DNA of 64,000 nt from Agriotes lineatus (GCA_940337035.1 CALNHX010002962.1:1-64000); one strand, 5' to 3'. Shown: positions 1 to 11,786, counted from the first letter of the stretch. Numbers and translations: made by a program. The notes: generated by a model not told the origin, from the letters alone.

Positions 1-331
1 TGTGGCCATGGATATTCAATTTAAGGAGGGGTTAATTCAGAAGTACGCTAATGGAAAATTCGTGTGGTTTCTGCGACCTAAATTGCTCCGTGTGATTAGC
101 GGCATTGCAATGCAATTAAATTGTGTCAATTCAATTCAATTCAATTATTTGGTTTGCGACACAATATGCGATGCAAAGAAACACAATTTGGACAACTGAT
201 TCACTTTGTTGTAACTGTATAACCATTTGTCACTTCAAAACTCACCGTATTTCGTAGGTAAATCTGTAAATTTGCTTGAGATCAAACGACGAAACTTAAT
301 TCATTTCATGAAACGTTGCAACAGAACAATG
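1..331. other. AT-rich sequence, no gene recognised
   Basis: There is a short direct repetition of the pentamer AATTC near 120-150. Nothing else interpretable was seen; short ORFs here have no recognisable protein content. Confidence 0.5.
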
Positions 332-1269
332 ATTCCCAAGTTAATTAAATTTTGGGATATTGTTTGGGAATAGTATGGGGTGTGGAATCTGAGTTTTCGA
401 CCTCGAGGACCCTGTACTAACTCGGGGGGGACCGAAAAACCTCGACATTTTCGGACTTTTTTCGGTTTTGTTCGAAATGATCAAATCCACCATGAACTAG
501 GAATTGACACCATTGAACAATTCATAAACAGAACTACCAAAAAAATCCTAACCAATCTACGTTTCACCGATAACATCACCATCCAGCAACTAGGCCGAAG
601 TAATATACATACGACTCAAGAGACGGCTTCTTCAAGATTTACCATTAAACCAAAGTGATAGTGAAAGTGATAGTGAATAATCAATAAGTTTCCGAGGCGT
701 CAGTGTCCTCCGTGTCAGCATACGCGCACGACAGAAATTAAACAATATTTCCTACATCACAACCATGCATAATACTGTTAGTCAGTGTTGATCTGGTTTC
801 TATTAATTAAAAAAAACAAACATTAGTCCTCCGTCCGCTTTGATCTTTTTGGAGCATGTGGCAAATAGTCATCGGTCTCGTCATCATAAGAATAATAAGT
901 AGCTATGTATAGTATACATAGATACGTTGAAAAATATGAGACAAAAACCTGTATTTTTCTATTTTTTTGCATTTTGAGAAATTTGTTCCATCTTTTAACT
1001 GCTGTATCTCGGTAAGTATTGGGTCAACAAATAATTTTGACCAATCAAAATTGAAGAAATATCATGCACTACAACTTTCTATAACGGTGTTTTTCTCTAA
1101 AAACGCATGGTTCAGAAGATATAAGCAAAAAACCGAAAAAAAGTCCGAAAATGTCGTGGTTTTTCGGCCCTCCCCGAGTTAGCACAGGGTCCTCGAGGTC
1201 GAAAACTCAGATTCCACACCCAATACCATCCCCCAAAACAATATCCCAAATTTTCATTAACTTGGGAAT
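332..1269. mobile_element. Non-autonomous TIR element (about 0.94 kb)
   Basis: About 145 bp at 332-478 recurs as reverse complement at about 1125-1269 with few mismatches. Both ends start ATTCCCAAGTTAAT and share a distinctive block (TGTGGAATCTGAGTTTTCG, then CGAGGACCCTGT). The interior has no transposase, so movement would need an enzyme from elsewhere. No clear target duplication was found, and the superfamily cannot be assigned. A reverse-transcriptase tail lies just inside the left arm. Confidence 0.75.
466..658 (+). pseudogene. LINE reverse transcriptase C-terminal tail (fragment)
   Basis: The reading frame from about 466 contains RNDQIHHELGIDTIEQF followed by a basic stretch. This resembles the short tail after the RT domain of Jockey-type non-LTR retrotransposons, where (I/V)RN..(I/L)H.DL.I.T..EFI is common. 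It lies between the two inverted arms of the 0.94-kb element, with no endonuclease or RT core. It is probably a relic captured by, or inserted into, that element. The family call rests on motif memory only. Confidence 0.5.
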
Positions 1270-1313
1270 TGTGTCCAGCTAACCCCCCTCATTATGTACC
1301 TGCCGACCGGACT

Positions 1314-1896
1314 AATTTTTAATTTTTAATAATTTGTCAAAAATTTTCAAAAATGACAAATTCTACAGAAACTGTACAAAATAGAGCGTTAGTTGAAGAG
1401 ACAAATTTTCTATTTAACTTTAAACTGAATTGAAAAATGTAATAATTTACTACCGGGTGTTCTATTTAAAATAGGAGTTAATAAAAAAATAGAAAAAGAC
1501 AAAAAACATTTTACAAGTATTCAACTGGAAAATCACCTATCTCACATCAATACACATTAAAAATGTAAAGTTTGAAAAAATCGTTCTTGCCGTTTTTGAA
1601 AAAATCGAAAAAAGCCGAAAAATCGCAAGAATAAACACCTACTTCCGGTTATGCGATTTTCTTCAAAAGCTTGCTATCACATCTAAATAGTACACAAAAC
1701 TTATATATGAAGTTTCAACGCCATACCACTTTTCGTTTTTGAGATATTCTGTTCACAAACAGCCACACACACAGACACACAAACCAATAAACAAAAATGT
1801 GTTTCGAGCTCAGGGAACTCTAAAACGTGAAGATCTGTTGAAAACTCAATTTCGAGTTTTTGGGGTGAATCCTTTATCGTAAAAGGAAGTAAAAAA
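1314..1896. repeat. Interspersed 0.6-kb repeat, copy 1
   Basis: This block is present again at 22936-23572 in the same orientation with about the same length and clear identity along most of it. Landmarks in order: CCGGGTGTTCTATTTAAAAT, CAACTGGAAAATCACCTATC, CTACTTCCGGTTATGCGATT, a short CA-rich tract, then a terminal AAAAGGAAGTAAAA. It has no inverted ends or convincing ORF. It is probably a non-autonomous TE or a retroelement end of unknown class. Confidence 0.75.
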
Positions 1897-2496
1897 GAGG
1901 CCACTATTTTTTATTTTTTCCAGTTACCAATAGCTTCTAATTGTGACATAATTTTATACACTTTGCAGTATGCAGCCACTAACACTTGCCACTTTCATAA
2001 CCTAATTTTCTAAGAACTTTTAGTTTTATTTAAGTACATTCCACACCAAAAAGACTTGAGAAGCATTTAATGCACACATTATTGCTTTATTGTGCCCGTT
2101 AACAAGGTTACAATTTCTTAAGGTAAAAGGTTTTAAAATAGGACTTAGGATACCTACAAGAGTATTTTCAAATCATTTTTAAAACAGTTTTAAGACATAA
2201 CAAGTTTATACCTACGTGATTAAAGCAAATTTGCCGTTGAATGTTATATCAAAACCAGAGAGTTTTATACAGTACAGTGAACAGTAACAATAAAACTTCT
2301 GCAAAACTATAACTAGAGAAAGATCAAAATGCTTTATGATTCAGTTTTAAAGTACACTACAAGGCTTTTTAATAAATATGTATACTCTATAAGTATATTT
2401 AGCCTTCAATAAAACGAATTTAAAACTAATTAATCTAGAGACATCCTTTATGAAACCTCCATAAAATAAGAACCATGCTAAATAGCATTTAAATTG
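1897..2496. other. Unassigned, AT-rich
   Basis: No coding similarity is recognised. It may include the 5' non-coding part of the piggyBac relic that follows, but no TTAA/CCC terminus was identified. Confidence 0.4.
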
Positions 2497-4319
2497 TTAC
2501 TTGGGACCTAAAGAAAATAATTTTGAAGAACCAGAAACAACAAATGGATCAGTGGACACTTCAATTTCTTTTTTCTGTAAATTCTTTGATGAGAAAATTA
2601 TTGAAATAATCACTGAAGAAACCAACAGGTATGCGTCACAGAAAATCGATCACAGCGCGTCACAGCCACAGAGATCAAGAGTTTCCTTGGGGTACTTCTT
2701 CTCAGCGGTTATGCACCACTTCCAAGAAGAAGAATGTACTGGGAACGTTTTCAAGATTCTCACAATGCTCTTGTCAGCGATGCAATATGTAGAAACAAAT
2801 TTGAATTTATTGTGTCGAACATTCATCTTCAAGACAATAACAACTTGGACAAATCCGATAAATTTGCCAAACTACGTCCGCTTTTCACTTATTTGAATCA
2901 AAAATTTATTCAGAATGCACACATTGAAGAAAATCATAGTATAGACGAGGCTATGGTGCCATACAATGGGAGACACGGCTGCAAACAATATATCCACGGA
3001 AAGCCAATTCGGTATGGGTACAAATTATGGGTTGGAAGCATTGGTCTAGGTTACTTAAATTGGTTTGAAACCTATCAAGGCGATTCAACCAATATCAGTC
3101 AAATATACAAAGATATGGGAGTTGGAGCAGCTGTTGTGCTGTCATATACCGATGTGCTAAAAGCAAATTGGACTGACAAAAGGTTTCACTTATTCTTCGA
3201 TAATTTTTTTACGTCTGCTGCATTACTAGAGGAACTAGAAGACAGAAATATGTATGGGACGGGAACAATTCGGGAAAACAGAATTCCAGGTAGTATTTTA
3301 CGGGATTCTGCTCTGATGAAAAAACAACAACGAGGAGAATACGATTTTATAAAAATGGAAAGTTCTAATGTTATATTTGTTAAATGGCATGATAATAACA
3401 TCGTGACATTCGGATCGAATGTATGTGGACTGCATCCAATACGTTTGGCAAAAATATATTCCCAGAAAGAAAATTGCTCAAGTCCAACAGCCTCATGTGG
3501 TAAAAGAGTATAACAAAAATATGGGAGGCGTTGATCGCTCAGATCAAAATATAAGTTTATCTACTAGCAACATAATATTGTACATTTTCGTCATAGAAAC
3601 AAAATATGAAAAGCTACTCATAACTCCCAAGGGACTTGTCAAATTATTTCTCCCTCAAACTCATGGTAACAATGCAACTACAATTAACGTCTTAGCAACC
3701 ATACAATGAGGCAATCCTTGATGTTACTTACATATTCTAATTTTAAATGTCATTATGACATTTGAAATTTCATATTATTTTTACGAATATGCTAGTAGAT
3801 AAAATATTGTATGCACCACGGGAGATATTCATGTTTTTTACCTTCGGTTGACTTACAGACCTCGGGCCTACAGACCTCGGGCCAGAGGCCCTCGGTCTGT
3901 AACACATGTCAACCTCAGGAAAAAAACATATTCATATCTCCCTTAATGCATAAATATCTATTATATCGCACGAGCGTGAGAGATAAAAAGTGGTACTTCC
4001 CACTAGTAGCCCACTGTATCGATATGGCACTCCATAACGCTTGGCAACTTTATCGAAAATTGGGAGGCACTCTAGACCACCTACAGTTCAGACGTAGTGT
4101 AGCAACAGTTTTTTAACCCAAAATAAAAAAGAGTATACCTATCAAACTGGGCCTAAAGCACAATGGAACGTAGAGTTGCGCTTTGATAGGTTAGATCATC
4201 GTGTAATCCCCAAGAGAAGCAAACGAGATGCAGAGTGTCACCAGAAGACTACTACAAGATGTAACAAATGTAATGTGGGTGTTCATGCTAAGTGTTTTGT
4301 TAAGTATCATACTCCGTAA
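2497..4319 (+). pseudogene. piggyBac-type transposase, decayed
   Basis: Cut-and-paste DDD transposase of the piggyBac superfamily (DDE_Tnp_1_7). The conserved order is visible: an N-terminal helix region with FFDEKIIEIITEETNRY, FLGVLLLSGYAPLPRRRMYW (about 2670-2740, after a frameshift near 2655), the first aspartate in NHSIDEAMVPYNGRHGCKQY (about 2930), the second in HLFFDNFFTSAALL (about 3195), the third in KNMGGVDRSDQNISL (about 3515), YRTSVRDKKWYFPLVAHCID after an insertion (about 3965-4030), and a C-terminal Cys-rich finger, RCNKCNVGVHAKC (about 4255-4300). The gene has at least three frame changes and is split by about 0.4 kb of inserted DNA. It is not functional. Confidence 0.85.
3552..3965. 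repeat. MITE and palindrome inserted in the piggyBac relic
   Basis: The coding motif is cut after QNISL and resumes at YRTSVRDK, so about 0.4 kb is inserted. The first part (about 3552-3806) has inverted ends TTATCTACTAGC. The second part (about 3805-3965) folds into a long hairpin with GC-rich centre (CCTCGGGCC...GGCCCTCGG) and arms containing GGGAGATATTCATGTTTTTT and its near complement. It may be two MITEs, or one element with complex ends. Confidence 0.6.
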
Positions 4320-5002
4320 TTTGTAGCATATTATTTGCCCATTGTCCTATATGTAGTACACCTTTGAAAACCTATTTGTGTAATAAATATTTTCCTTTTT
4401 TGTATAGATAGTATTTATTTGTCCATTACAAACCTAAATAACAATAAACATACTGAAAATTTATGCAGAAAAACTTTTGGGCATAACTGGGTTAATGCAG
4501 AAAATTACTGCAGCGTATGTAACCGCCACAAACTTGAATCTCTCTTTCATTTCTTCGTTGAAGGTCATCTTTATCAACCCCTCAGGACTAACAAAATGAG
4601 ATAATATAACGTAATAATCAAAATAACTTTAACTGTATTTTTAGGAATATATCTCTTGTAGATATAAATAATATTAATACAAACTACCTAGTAGCAGGTT
4701 TAAAGTTGCGAAGCTTTTACTTAAATGAATAGGTTGATGTTTAATTGTTTGTTATAATGTGCTATGCGTTACATTTATTGTTATTGTATTACACTATTTA
4801 CTTCTGTGATATGCATAAGCAGTATGTTTGTACGAGTAGTTTATTAGATATGTATAATTTAGTACCACACTGCAAGTAGCATCCTTAGGGATTACTACAG
4901 GTGAAATTGATCTGGTTGTATAGTCGCCACATTTTATACTATGTTGTATTATATTCTCCTGTATATTATGATTCCTCACAATGTTCTGCATGTCAGCCAT
5001 TG
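4320..5002. other. Unassigned; includes piggyBac 3' flank
   Basis: A short open frame at 4419-4603 contains a Cys pair (CSVC) but is not recognised. The outermost, diverged part of the TIR of the next element may begin at about 4988. No piggyBac right terminus (GGGTTAA) was found. Confidence 0.4.
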
Positions 5003-7593
5003 CATATCGACTCTTACAACGAAGACTGTCGTAACTCAAAATTTGGAAAATTTGAGTTACGACCGTTTTCATAACCATCAGACACGTATTTTATGCATGG
5101 AAAACTATCGTATGTCCAGAGACCTCATAGGCAACCATACATACAAAATTGTATTTATCGTAAGTCAAACTGAATACAAAATTTTCAGCGAAAACGATCG
5201 TATCTTAATTACTACAGTCTTCATTGCTCAATCTCTAGGAAGCATCGAAAGAATCGTGAGCTACTACTGTTTTCTTGGCTCCACCATATGCCACTTTCTG
5301 AGGTTATGTTTGATTAGCAGTTACGATTTGTGTTAGTGTGTGAATTGCAAGTCTGAATAAAAGAACAAAATTAATCTTGGAATTATCAAAAGAAATTGTG
5401 GAACGGGGCACATATTCTGGTAAGTACAGTAAGCCGTACTTTCAGTATTATTTTATAATTATGTTTACCAATAGGTTTACAGACAAATGCATCACATGCT
5501 AGCTGTAGTAGCAAAGATGCAGCCCCACCGTTTTATGAAATTCAATCCACTGATTGTGGTTGTAAGTATTTTTAAATACACTTGTAAATATTTGTGTCTT
5601 AACACCTCATATATTTGCAGCAGGTTTCGAAGACAGTTCCTTGCAACCAAAACTCAAGACAACTCAACCAAGCCCATTACAGGCTAGCTGTAGTAGTAAA
5701 GATGTAATTCCAAATTTGTATGAAAATCAATGCATTGATTCTTATTGTAAGTATTTTAAAATACAATTTAGGTAAATACTATTTCTTAATTCCTCGCATC
5801 TTTGCAGCAGGTTCCTTGGTCAGTTCTAAGGTCAACTATGCTTTTAATTACGAAATAGAAAACTCTGATTTTTCTGATAACGATCCGGACTATGTGCCTT
5901 CCGAAAATGATGTAGAAAAAAATAGTGAAATGGAGAATGTAGAGGAAGAAACAGATGGTGTCTTTTTAAATAAAAGAAAGCAAAAAATGACAGTTAAAAT
6001 AAAACAAGGTAGAAAGCGCGTACGAAACCAAAGCGAATGGAAAGATAATAAAGCAAAAAAGAACTTAATTTGGGAAATGGACATGAAAATAGAAAAGGCA
6101 AACTTATACATTCTAGAAAAATGGGAGTTGCATGCAAAGAAAATTGCAGATATAAGTGCCGAGAAAAACTTGTTGAAGAGCAGAGGGAAATAATATTTCA
6201 GGGTTTTTGGAAATTGGGGGATCACACAAGACAATGGGATTTCGTCGCAAGGTGTGTGCAACAAGTACATAAAAAATCAGTAACAAATAAAAATAATTCA
6301 AGGCGGAATTTTTCACGGGTTTACAAATTCGTTGTTAACAATAATGATATAAAAATTTGTAAAACTATGTTTTTGCATACACTGGGAATTTCGGAAACAT
6401 GGGTGTCGACTGCTTTGAAGAAATTGAAGAAAGTGGAAGCTTGGAGAAAGATCAACGGCCTCAACGGGGACGTCATTCTGTAAGACCTCATAAAGTTAAT
6501 GATCTTGTTAAAGAAAGTGTGAGAAAGCATATTAGCCTTTTCCCCTTAGTCCCTTCTCATTACATTAGAAAAGATTCAAGTAAGATGTATTTGGAAGAGG
6601 GACTCAATATTTCAAAAATGTATCGGATGTACACCGACTATGTTCAAGCTAAAAATAATTCAATACCAGAAACAAGCATTGCAACTGAAAGGCAGTATCG
6701 TGAAATTTTAAATTCAGAATTTAATATAGGCTTTTTTAAACCGAAGCAAGACCAGTGTCAACTTTGCACAGCTTACAACAATGCAGATACACACACAAAA
6801 TCCAAAATGCAAAAAAAATACGATGCGCACATAGCGAATAAAATTGCAGCTAGGTCTTTGAAAGATAAAGACAAAGAATTGGCAGTTAATGATAAAACTG
6901 TTTGCACGGCTTGCTTTGATCTTCAGAAGGTATTGGTTACTCCTCAGTCGGAGGTTAGTACATTTTATTACAAAAGTAAAATTGCTACATATAATTTTAC
7001 AGTGTAGGATGTGGGTAATAATGAAGGGCACTGCTACGTTTGGCATGAAGAAATAGCAAAACGAGGCCCAAATGAAATAAGTAGCTGTTTGTTAGACTTC
7101 TTGAGAAAACAAGAAGAAAATGGAGTAAAGAAAGTGTTTCTATACTCTGACAACTGTGGAGGACAAAACAGAAATCGTTATGTTTTCTCTATGTTTGCTT
7201 ACGCTGCTAACCTATTTAAAATCGAGATAACTCACCGTTTCTTAGAAAAAGGACATACCCAGAACGAAGGAGACAGCATGCATGCTGTGATTGAGAATTC
7301 CAAGAAACGACAAGGTGCTATCTATACACCTAGCCAATGGATTACCCTAATAAGAATGGCTAAAGTAACTGGTAAAGCCTATATTGTGAAAGAAATGGCT
7401 CAAACCGATTTTGTTAGCTTTTCTGATTTGGTCAAAAATAAAAATTGGAAAACTGATGAACATCATAATCAGGTGAAAATAAACAAAATTAGAGAGTTAA
7501 CATGGTCACCGGATAGTCCAAATATTGTCTTGTTCAAATATAACTTTGAGGAAATAGCGACAACAATAGTTTTGAAGAAAACTCGGCGAAGCC

Positions 7594-10500
7594 CAGCGCT
7601 CCCAGTCGGTCCCTTTTTAAGGGTTTAGTCCTTTTTTTAAAGCTCTGTCCCTTTTATTCCCTTTTTTTGGTAAAATGTCTCTTTATTCCCTTTTTTCGCA
7701 ACAATCTGCAAAACCATACGAAAGTTATTAAGAAAAGAACGACTGCTTTTCAAACTTTCCGTGTAACACGGGCTAAATCGACTGTAGGGCTGCGTTCCGG
7801 TTCGAAAACTGCCCGGGCGTTGCGTCCCTCTCCCCCTGCTCCGGCCAATCGGTGCTGCCGCCGAGAATCTGAATAACACATCCGAGCAACCGCGTGCGCT
7901 TTTCGCGGTAAAACAGTTTGAATCTCTCTGTGTGCATATTATCTCATCACGTCTGCGTTGTGTTGCCTCGTGAATGAGATCTAACATTGAAGTATAGGTA
8001 GGTAAGTAATGTACTTCCACTTTCTAGATCGAGTTATTGGAACGAACTGAACCGACTTTTCAAGTTGAGGTTATGTTTTATACTAGCTGCGTATTTTCAT
8101 TAATTGTAGATGAGTCAACATGCCTTGTCATTTCAATGCTTCGTGGCTTGACAAGAAGGATCGGAATGGTTACAATGTGCGGGAATGGGGCAGAAAGGAA
8201 TCAGACAGTGAGATGTTCTGCACTGTCTGTATCAAGAAATTTTCTATTGTGAAGGGCTTTTGTGCAGTGTCGCAACATGCTTCTTACAAACGACACATCG
8301 ACGAGTGCCGTATTAAATTGAATAAGAGTCAACTACGATTGGGCGTTGCACGACCCGTGGCAGCTGAACTGCCGGCGCCTACTGATGATTCAGTGCCGGG
8401 TACAATAAAAGTGTACAGTGTCCGGGATAGTGCAACAGTGGCGGAATTGTTTTGGGTTATGAAACTTATCCAGTCAAATTTTTCATTTAATTCTTGTGAT
8501 GGCTTGGCAGATACATTTAAGTGCATGTTTCCCTTACCAGATGCAGTTCCCGTGCATTTTAGTTTGGGAGCTACAAAGGCTACCTACTTGCTGACTGAGG
8601 CGCTCGCGCCATACTTTAAAGAACAAGTAGTGAAGGACGTTAGTGGCTCTTATTATTCACTGCTGTACGATAAAACACGAACAGCGCTAATTCCAAGGAG
8701 CTGGATATTGCTGTTCTCTACTGGTCAAATAGCAAGTCAAAGATCATGACTCAACACCTGCAGACCTATTTCATTGGTGGAGCAACAGCGGTGGACCTTG
8801 CGGATAAACTGATTGCAACACTCAGTGAATCGGGGATTCCTAAAGAGAAGATGTTAATGCTGGGATCCGATGGACCGAACGTCAACAAGGCTGTATTTAA
8901 GCTAGTTGACAATGATCTTCTAGCCATTAGAAATAAAAGTCTCGTAGATCTAGGTACGTGCAATATACACATAGTGCTATTAATGCGTTTCTAAAAGGCC
9001 TGAATGAGTTTGGCGAGGACGTATCCGATTTTGTTTATGCAGTGCACCACTTTTTCGATGGTTGGCCGTCTAGATGGGAGGATTTTGAACGAATTCTCGC
9101 CGAGAAAGGTTTGCCAAGCCTCCACTTTCTGAAACATGTATCGTCAGGTGGCTTACACTGGAGCCGGCTGCACAGAGAATCTTACATAGTATGGTGGCAA
9201 TGGCCGAGTATTTTCTTGTTTTTTTACCGAGGAAAAAACCCGACCTTGCAAAGAAAGCCGCAACCAGAAAAATTGTGGACTACCTGAAGAACCCAGCCTT
9301 GAAAGCCGAGTTAAACTTTGTAGTATCCAGTGCTCAACTTTTCATACACTTCACTGGGTTCTTTCAACGTGATGAGCCGTTGGTTCATGTTCTGTACTAC
9401 CACCTGAATGACCTGACAAGTAAAATTATGGGCAGAATCTGTAAATCGAATAAGTAAAGGAGCTTGACGTATGTGCAGCACGCTAGAGTCTGGAAACTTG
9501 CGCGCTGCAGCAGATGTGAATGTGGAGACGAAGTGGGACGCTGAATTGCAGAAGGTAAGCATGACGAAGATATATTTTTTAAATGATTATTGCCTTAATT
9601 ACTCATTGGTCAGTTGTCTCATCACATCATTTCTTGACTTCAGAGAAGGAAAGGTTGCTGTTCCTGACGCGTGTGAAGGATCACTATGTTGCAGCAGCTA
9701 AACATATTCTGAAAACGTCAAGTCTGAAGAACAAACCCATCCTTAAGGACTTGCGCTGTCTGCACCCGGGGAAACGGATGTCGAAAGGCTCCGATTCTCA
9801 GATCGTGTCCCTGGCTAAAGGTCTGCCCGTTGACATCCGTATCGATGACCTGCGAGATGAATGGATGGTTCTGCAGACTGAGAAGGACGTCATAAGCGTT
9901 GAGGGTGTGCCTGTGGACAAGTACTGGGCGCAGTTTTTTGAGATTAAAACGGATTCTGGTGATTCCAAGTACCCTAATGTGACCGTCGTGGTGAAAGCAG
10001 CTCTTGCTCTTTCCCATGGAAATGCCTATGTAAAGCGGGACTTTTCACAGTCCTCCCGCACATTAACTGACGCTCGCGCTTCCATGTCTGAGCGAACGTT
10101 GAATGCGGCAATGACGGTGAAATGTGCGCTGCGGCTCTACGAGAACCGCCCACACATGGTTCCGATCACGCCTCAGCTTCGTACTTTAGCACGGTGTGCT
10201 ACAGTGTGTACGACGCTCATCTGGAAAAGCAGGGAAAGAAGAAAGAGAAGAGGCCAGGAAAAAAGAAGAAGAAGAAAATAGCCGGAAGGTGGCAGAGGAA
10301 AAGCTTCGCCAAATGGAGACCGACAAGCGGATGCTAAAAGAAGACGAGGCCAAGCTACAGATCTTGAGAAGAAGAAGAAAAAGCGAAGCGGAAACTCCAC
10401 AACAAAATTGTTTAAAGAGGCCACTGGAAGGCTCAAGAAAGCACCGAGTCCAAAATATGACAGAGATTTCCATGGCCCAGTTAATGTTTGAAGGGGTAAA

Positions 10501-10986
10501 TACAATCGCAACAGAAACCCATGACAAGAACAACAGCGTAGAAAGGCTGCAGAAATCCATAGAAAAGAGGAAGAGTAAGATAATCAGTGATCTCTCAAAC
10601 AAAAGCCCAAGAAACAGTAATATCTATATCTAGTCTATGGGAGTGATTAAAATTAACCCATGCTTGGGTTTCATAGATTTTGTTTTTATTTAGGATTAAG
10701 ATTTGAATTATCTTAGATGGTTCTGTTTTTTTTTTTTTGAAGAGACAATTTTATTTTTTGTTTATACTTGACAAGCCTTTCATTTTTATGTTATGTATTA
10801 TGTATGCGTTGCTGTAATAAAGCGTATTCAACGTGATTTTGTTTTTTCTGTCAAATTCACGCCCATAATCCCAAAAAATTCAAAAATACGTGTATATGGC
10901 CATTTTTGTGGTTACTTTTGGTTCCTTTTTGGATTGCTAGTCCCTTTTTTCCCTTTTTTTGAGGTGGCAAGTCGCTGGGAGCCCTG
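7594..10986 (+). mobile_element. hAT element nested in the DUF7869-type gene
   Basis: The left terminus CAGCGCTCCCAG (7594) pairs with the right terminus CTGGGAGCCCTG (10975-10986); both are followed inward by runs of the pattern TCCCTTTTT. The 6 bp GAAGCC flanks both ends directly (7588-7593 and 10987-10992). Joining the flanks across one GAAGCC keeps the host reading frame open, which confirms the boundaries. CAG-type ends and the encoded protein fit the hAT superfamily. The 6-bp duplication is shorter than the usual 8. Confidence 0.85.
8120..10633 (+). pseudogene. hAT-like transposase with N-terminal zinc finger, frameshifted
   Basis: Starts MPCHFNASWLDKKDRNG (8120) just after a possible 5'UTR acceptor (TTGTAG). 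A CCHH-type finger follows (CTVCIKKFSIVKGFC...H...H, about 8220-8300), then LGATKATYLLTEALAPYFK (about 8565), the RNase H second-acid motif LGSDGPNVNK (about 8862), and the hAT dimerisation region ALALSHGNAYVKRDFS (about 9997). The C-terminus is a highly charged Lys/Glu/Arg coiled coil (10200-10400). Frameshifts occur near 8680, 8970 and 9420 and in the coiled coil. A GT-AG intron is likely at about 9556-9645. Relics of the same family lie at 17827-18437 and 22085-23643. Confidence 0.75.
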
Positions 10987-11786
10987 GAAGCCGACTTCAG
11001 GAACATGGTGATCTATTGCCGAGACTTGATAACAATCTCCTGCCAATCGATGCAAAAAAATTGAAATGATTATTAGAGCTATGCAAAGGCGATAAGCAGA
11101 TATACCTCCAATATACCACAATTTCTATTTTTCACTTAAACCGAAAGAAGCCACAGTTACAAAGAAATATGGAAAATCAGTAGAAAAAGAAGTATCTGAG
11201 GCAGAGAATAGCAGCGAATATGAAGAAGAGTATACAGATTAGAAAAAGAGTTTGGTTACAGTATTTTTTTAAGTTTTTTTAAATAGAATATAAGGAATTT
11301 TTTTATGTTTTTGAAATAGAATATAAGAATTTGTATGTTTTTGAATTAGAATATAAGAATTTTTTATGTTTTTGAATAGAATATAAGAATTTTGTAGTGT
11401 TTTTATATTAAATTGTCGAATTTTACAGTTCTTTAAATATAAAAATACACGACAATAACAGTATATTTTATTTTTTCATAATGTATTACGACGAATATTG
11501 TAGTAACTCTTAAAAAAAAAGTGAAAAATTAGAAGAAAAAAATTATACTTGGTGTATTCTGCTTCATATTGTGATACTTAATAAATATAAAAATTTTGGT
11601 TTCTATAGAAATTAATATGTAAATGTTGTGTAAATCACAAAATTATGTGAATACAGTTAACTGCGTTTTTCTCAGATCTGTCAAAAATGAGTTACTACAG
11701 TCTTCGTTGCAGCCGTCGATATGACAACTTTGTCATGTATCAATTATAACAAATAATAAATAAATAATACTGGCGAAAAACTCTGT

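Larger units (their letters stand above)
5355..11242 (+). pseudogene. RNase H-like (DUF7869-type) transposon protein, spliced and broken
   Basis: A multi-copy insect protein, probably the transposase of its element. Phase-1 exons are inferred: about 5355-5419, 5475-5561, 5621-5746 and 5808 onward, with introns of 55, 59 and 61 bp, all GT-AG. Exon 4 starts with an acidic stretch (DFSDNDPDYVPSEND). Next come a basic region, a Cys cluster (ENCRYKC, about 6145), and a core with CQLCTAYN (about 6755), FLYSDNCGGQNRNR (about 7140), and HRFLEKGHTQNEGD (about 7235). The D and E/H residues in these motifs suggest an RNase H fold. It has frameshifts near 6065 and 6430, an in-frame TAG at about 7006, and is split by a hAT element at 7594. 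The same frame resumes at 10993 (LQEHGDLLPRLDNNLLP) and ends with an acidic tail. The DUF name is from memory. Confidence 0.7.
5003..11723 (+). mobile_element. TIR element encoding a DUF7869-type protein
   Basis: The left end reads CATATCGACTCTTACAACGA and the reverse complement of the right end (11704-11723) reads CATATCGACGGCTGCAACGA. Both continue into AGACTGTCGTAACTCA / AGACTGTAGTAACTCA. Weaker similarity may extend the TIR outward to about 4988 and 11735. Inside the left end there is a palindrome (GTAACTC...GAGTTAC, 5031-5059) and a second inverted copy of the TIR core at about 5199-5228. Without the nested hAT the element is about 3.3 kb with one spliced gene. No clean target duplication was found and the superfamily is not assigned. 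Confidence 0.7.

Noticed and set aside
1701..1904. Minus-strand ORF, similar to one at 23393-23587
   Set aside because: The similarity reflects the shared 0.6-kb DNA repeat, including CA-type tracts; the frames are not otherwise protein-like.
4794..5078. Minus-strand 94-codon ORF at the left end of the DUF7869 element
   Set aside because: It overlaps the TIR and palindrome and has no recognisable content.
10173..10602. Minus-strand ORFs opposite the hAT coiled coil
   Set aside because: They are shadows of a Lys/Glu-rich coding strand and give Phe/Leu/Ser-rich frames without motifs.
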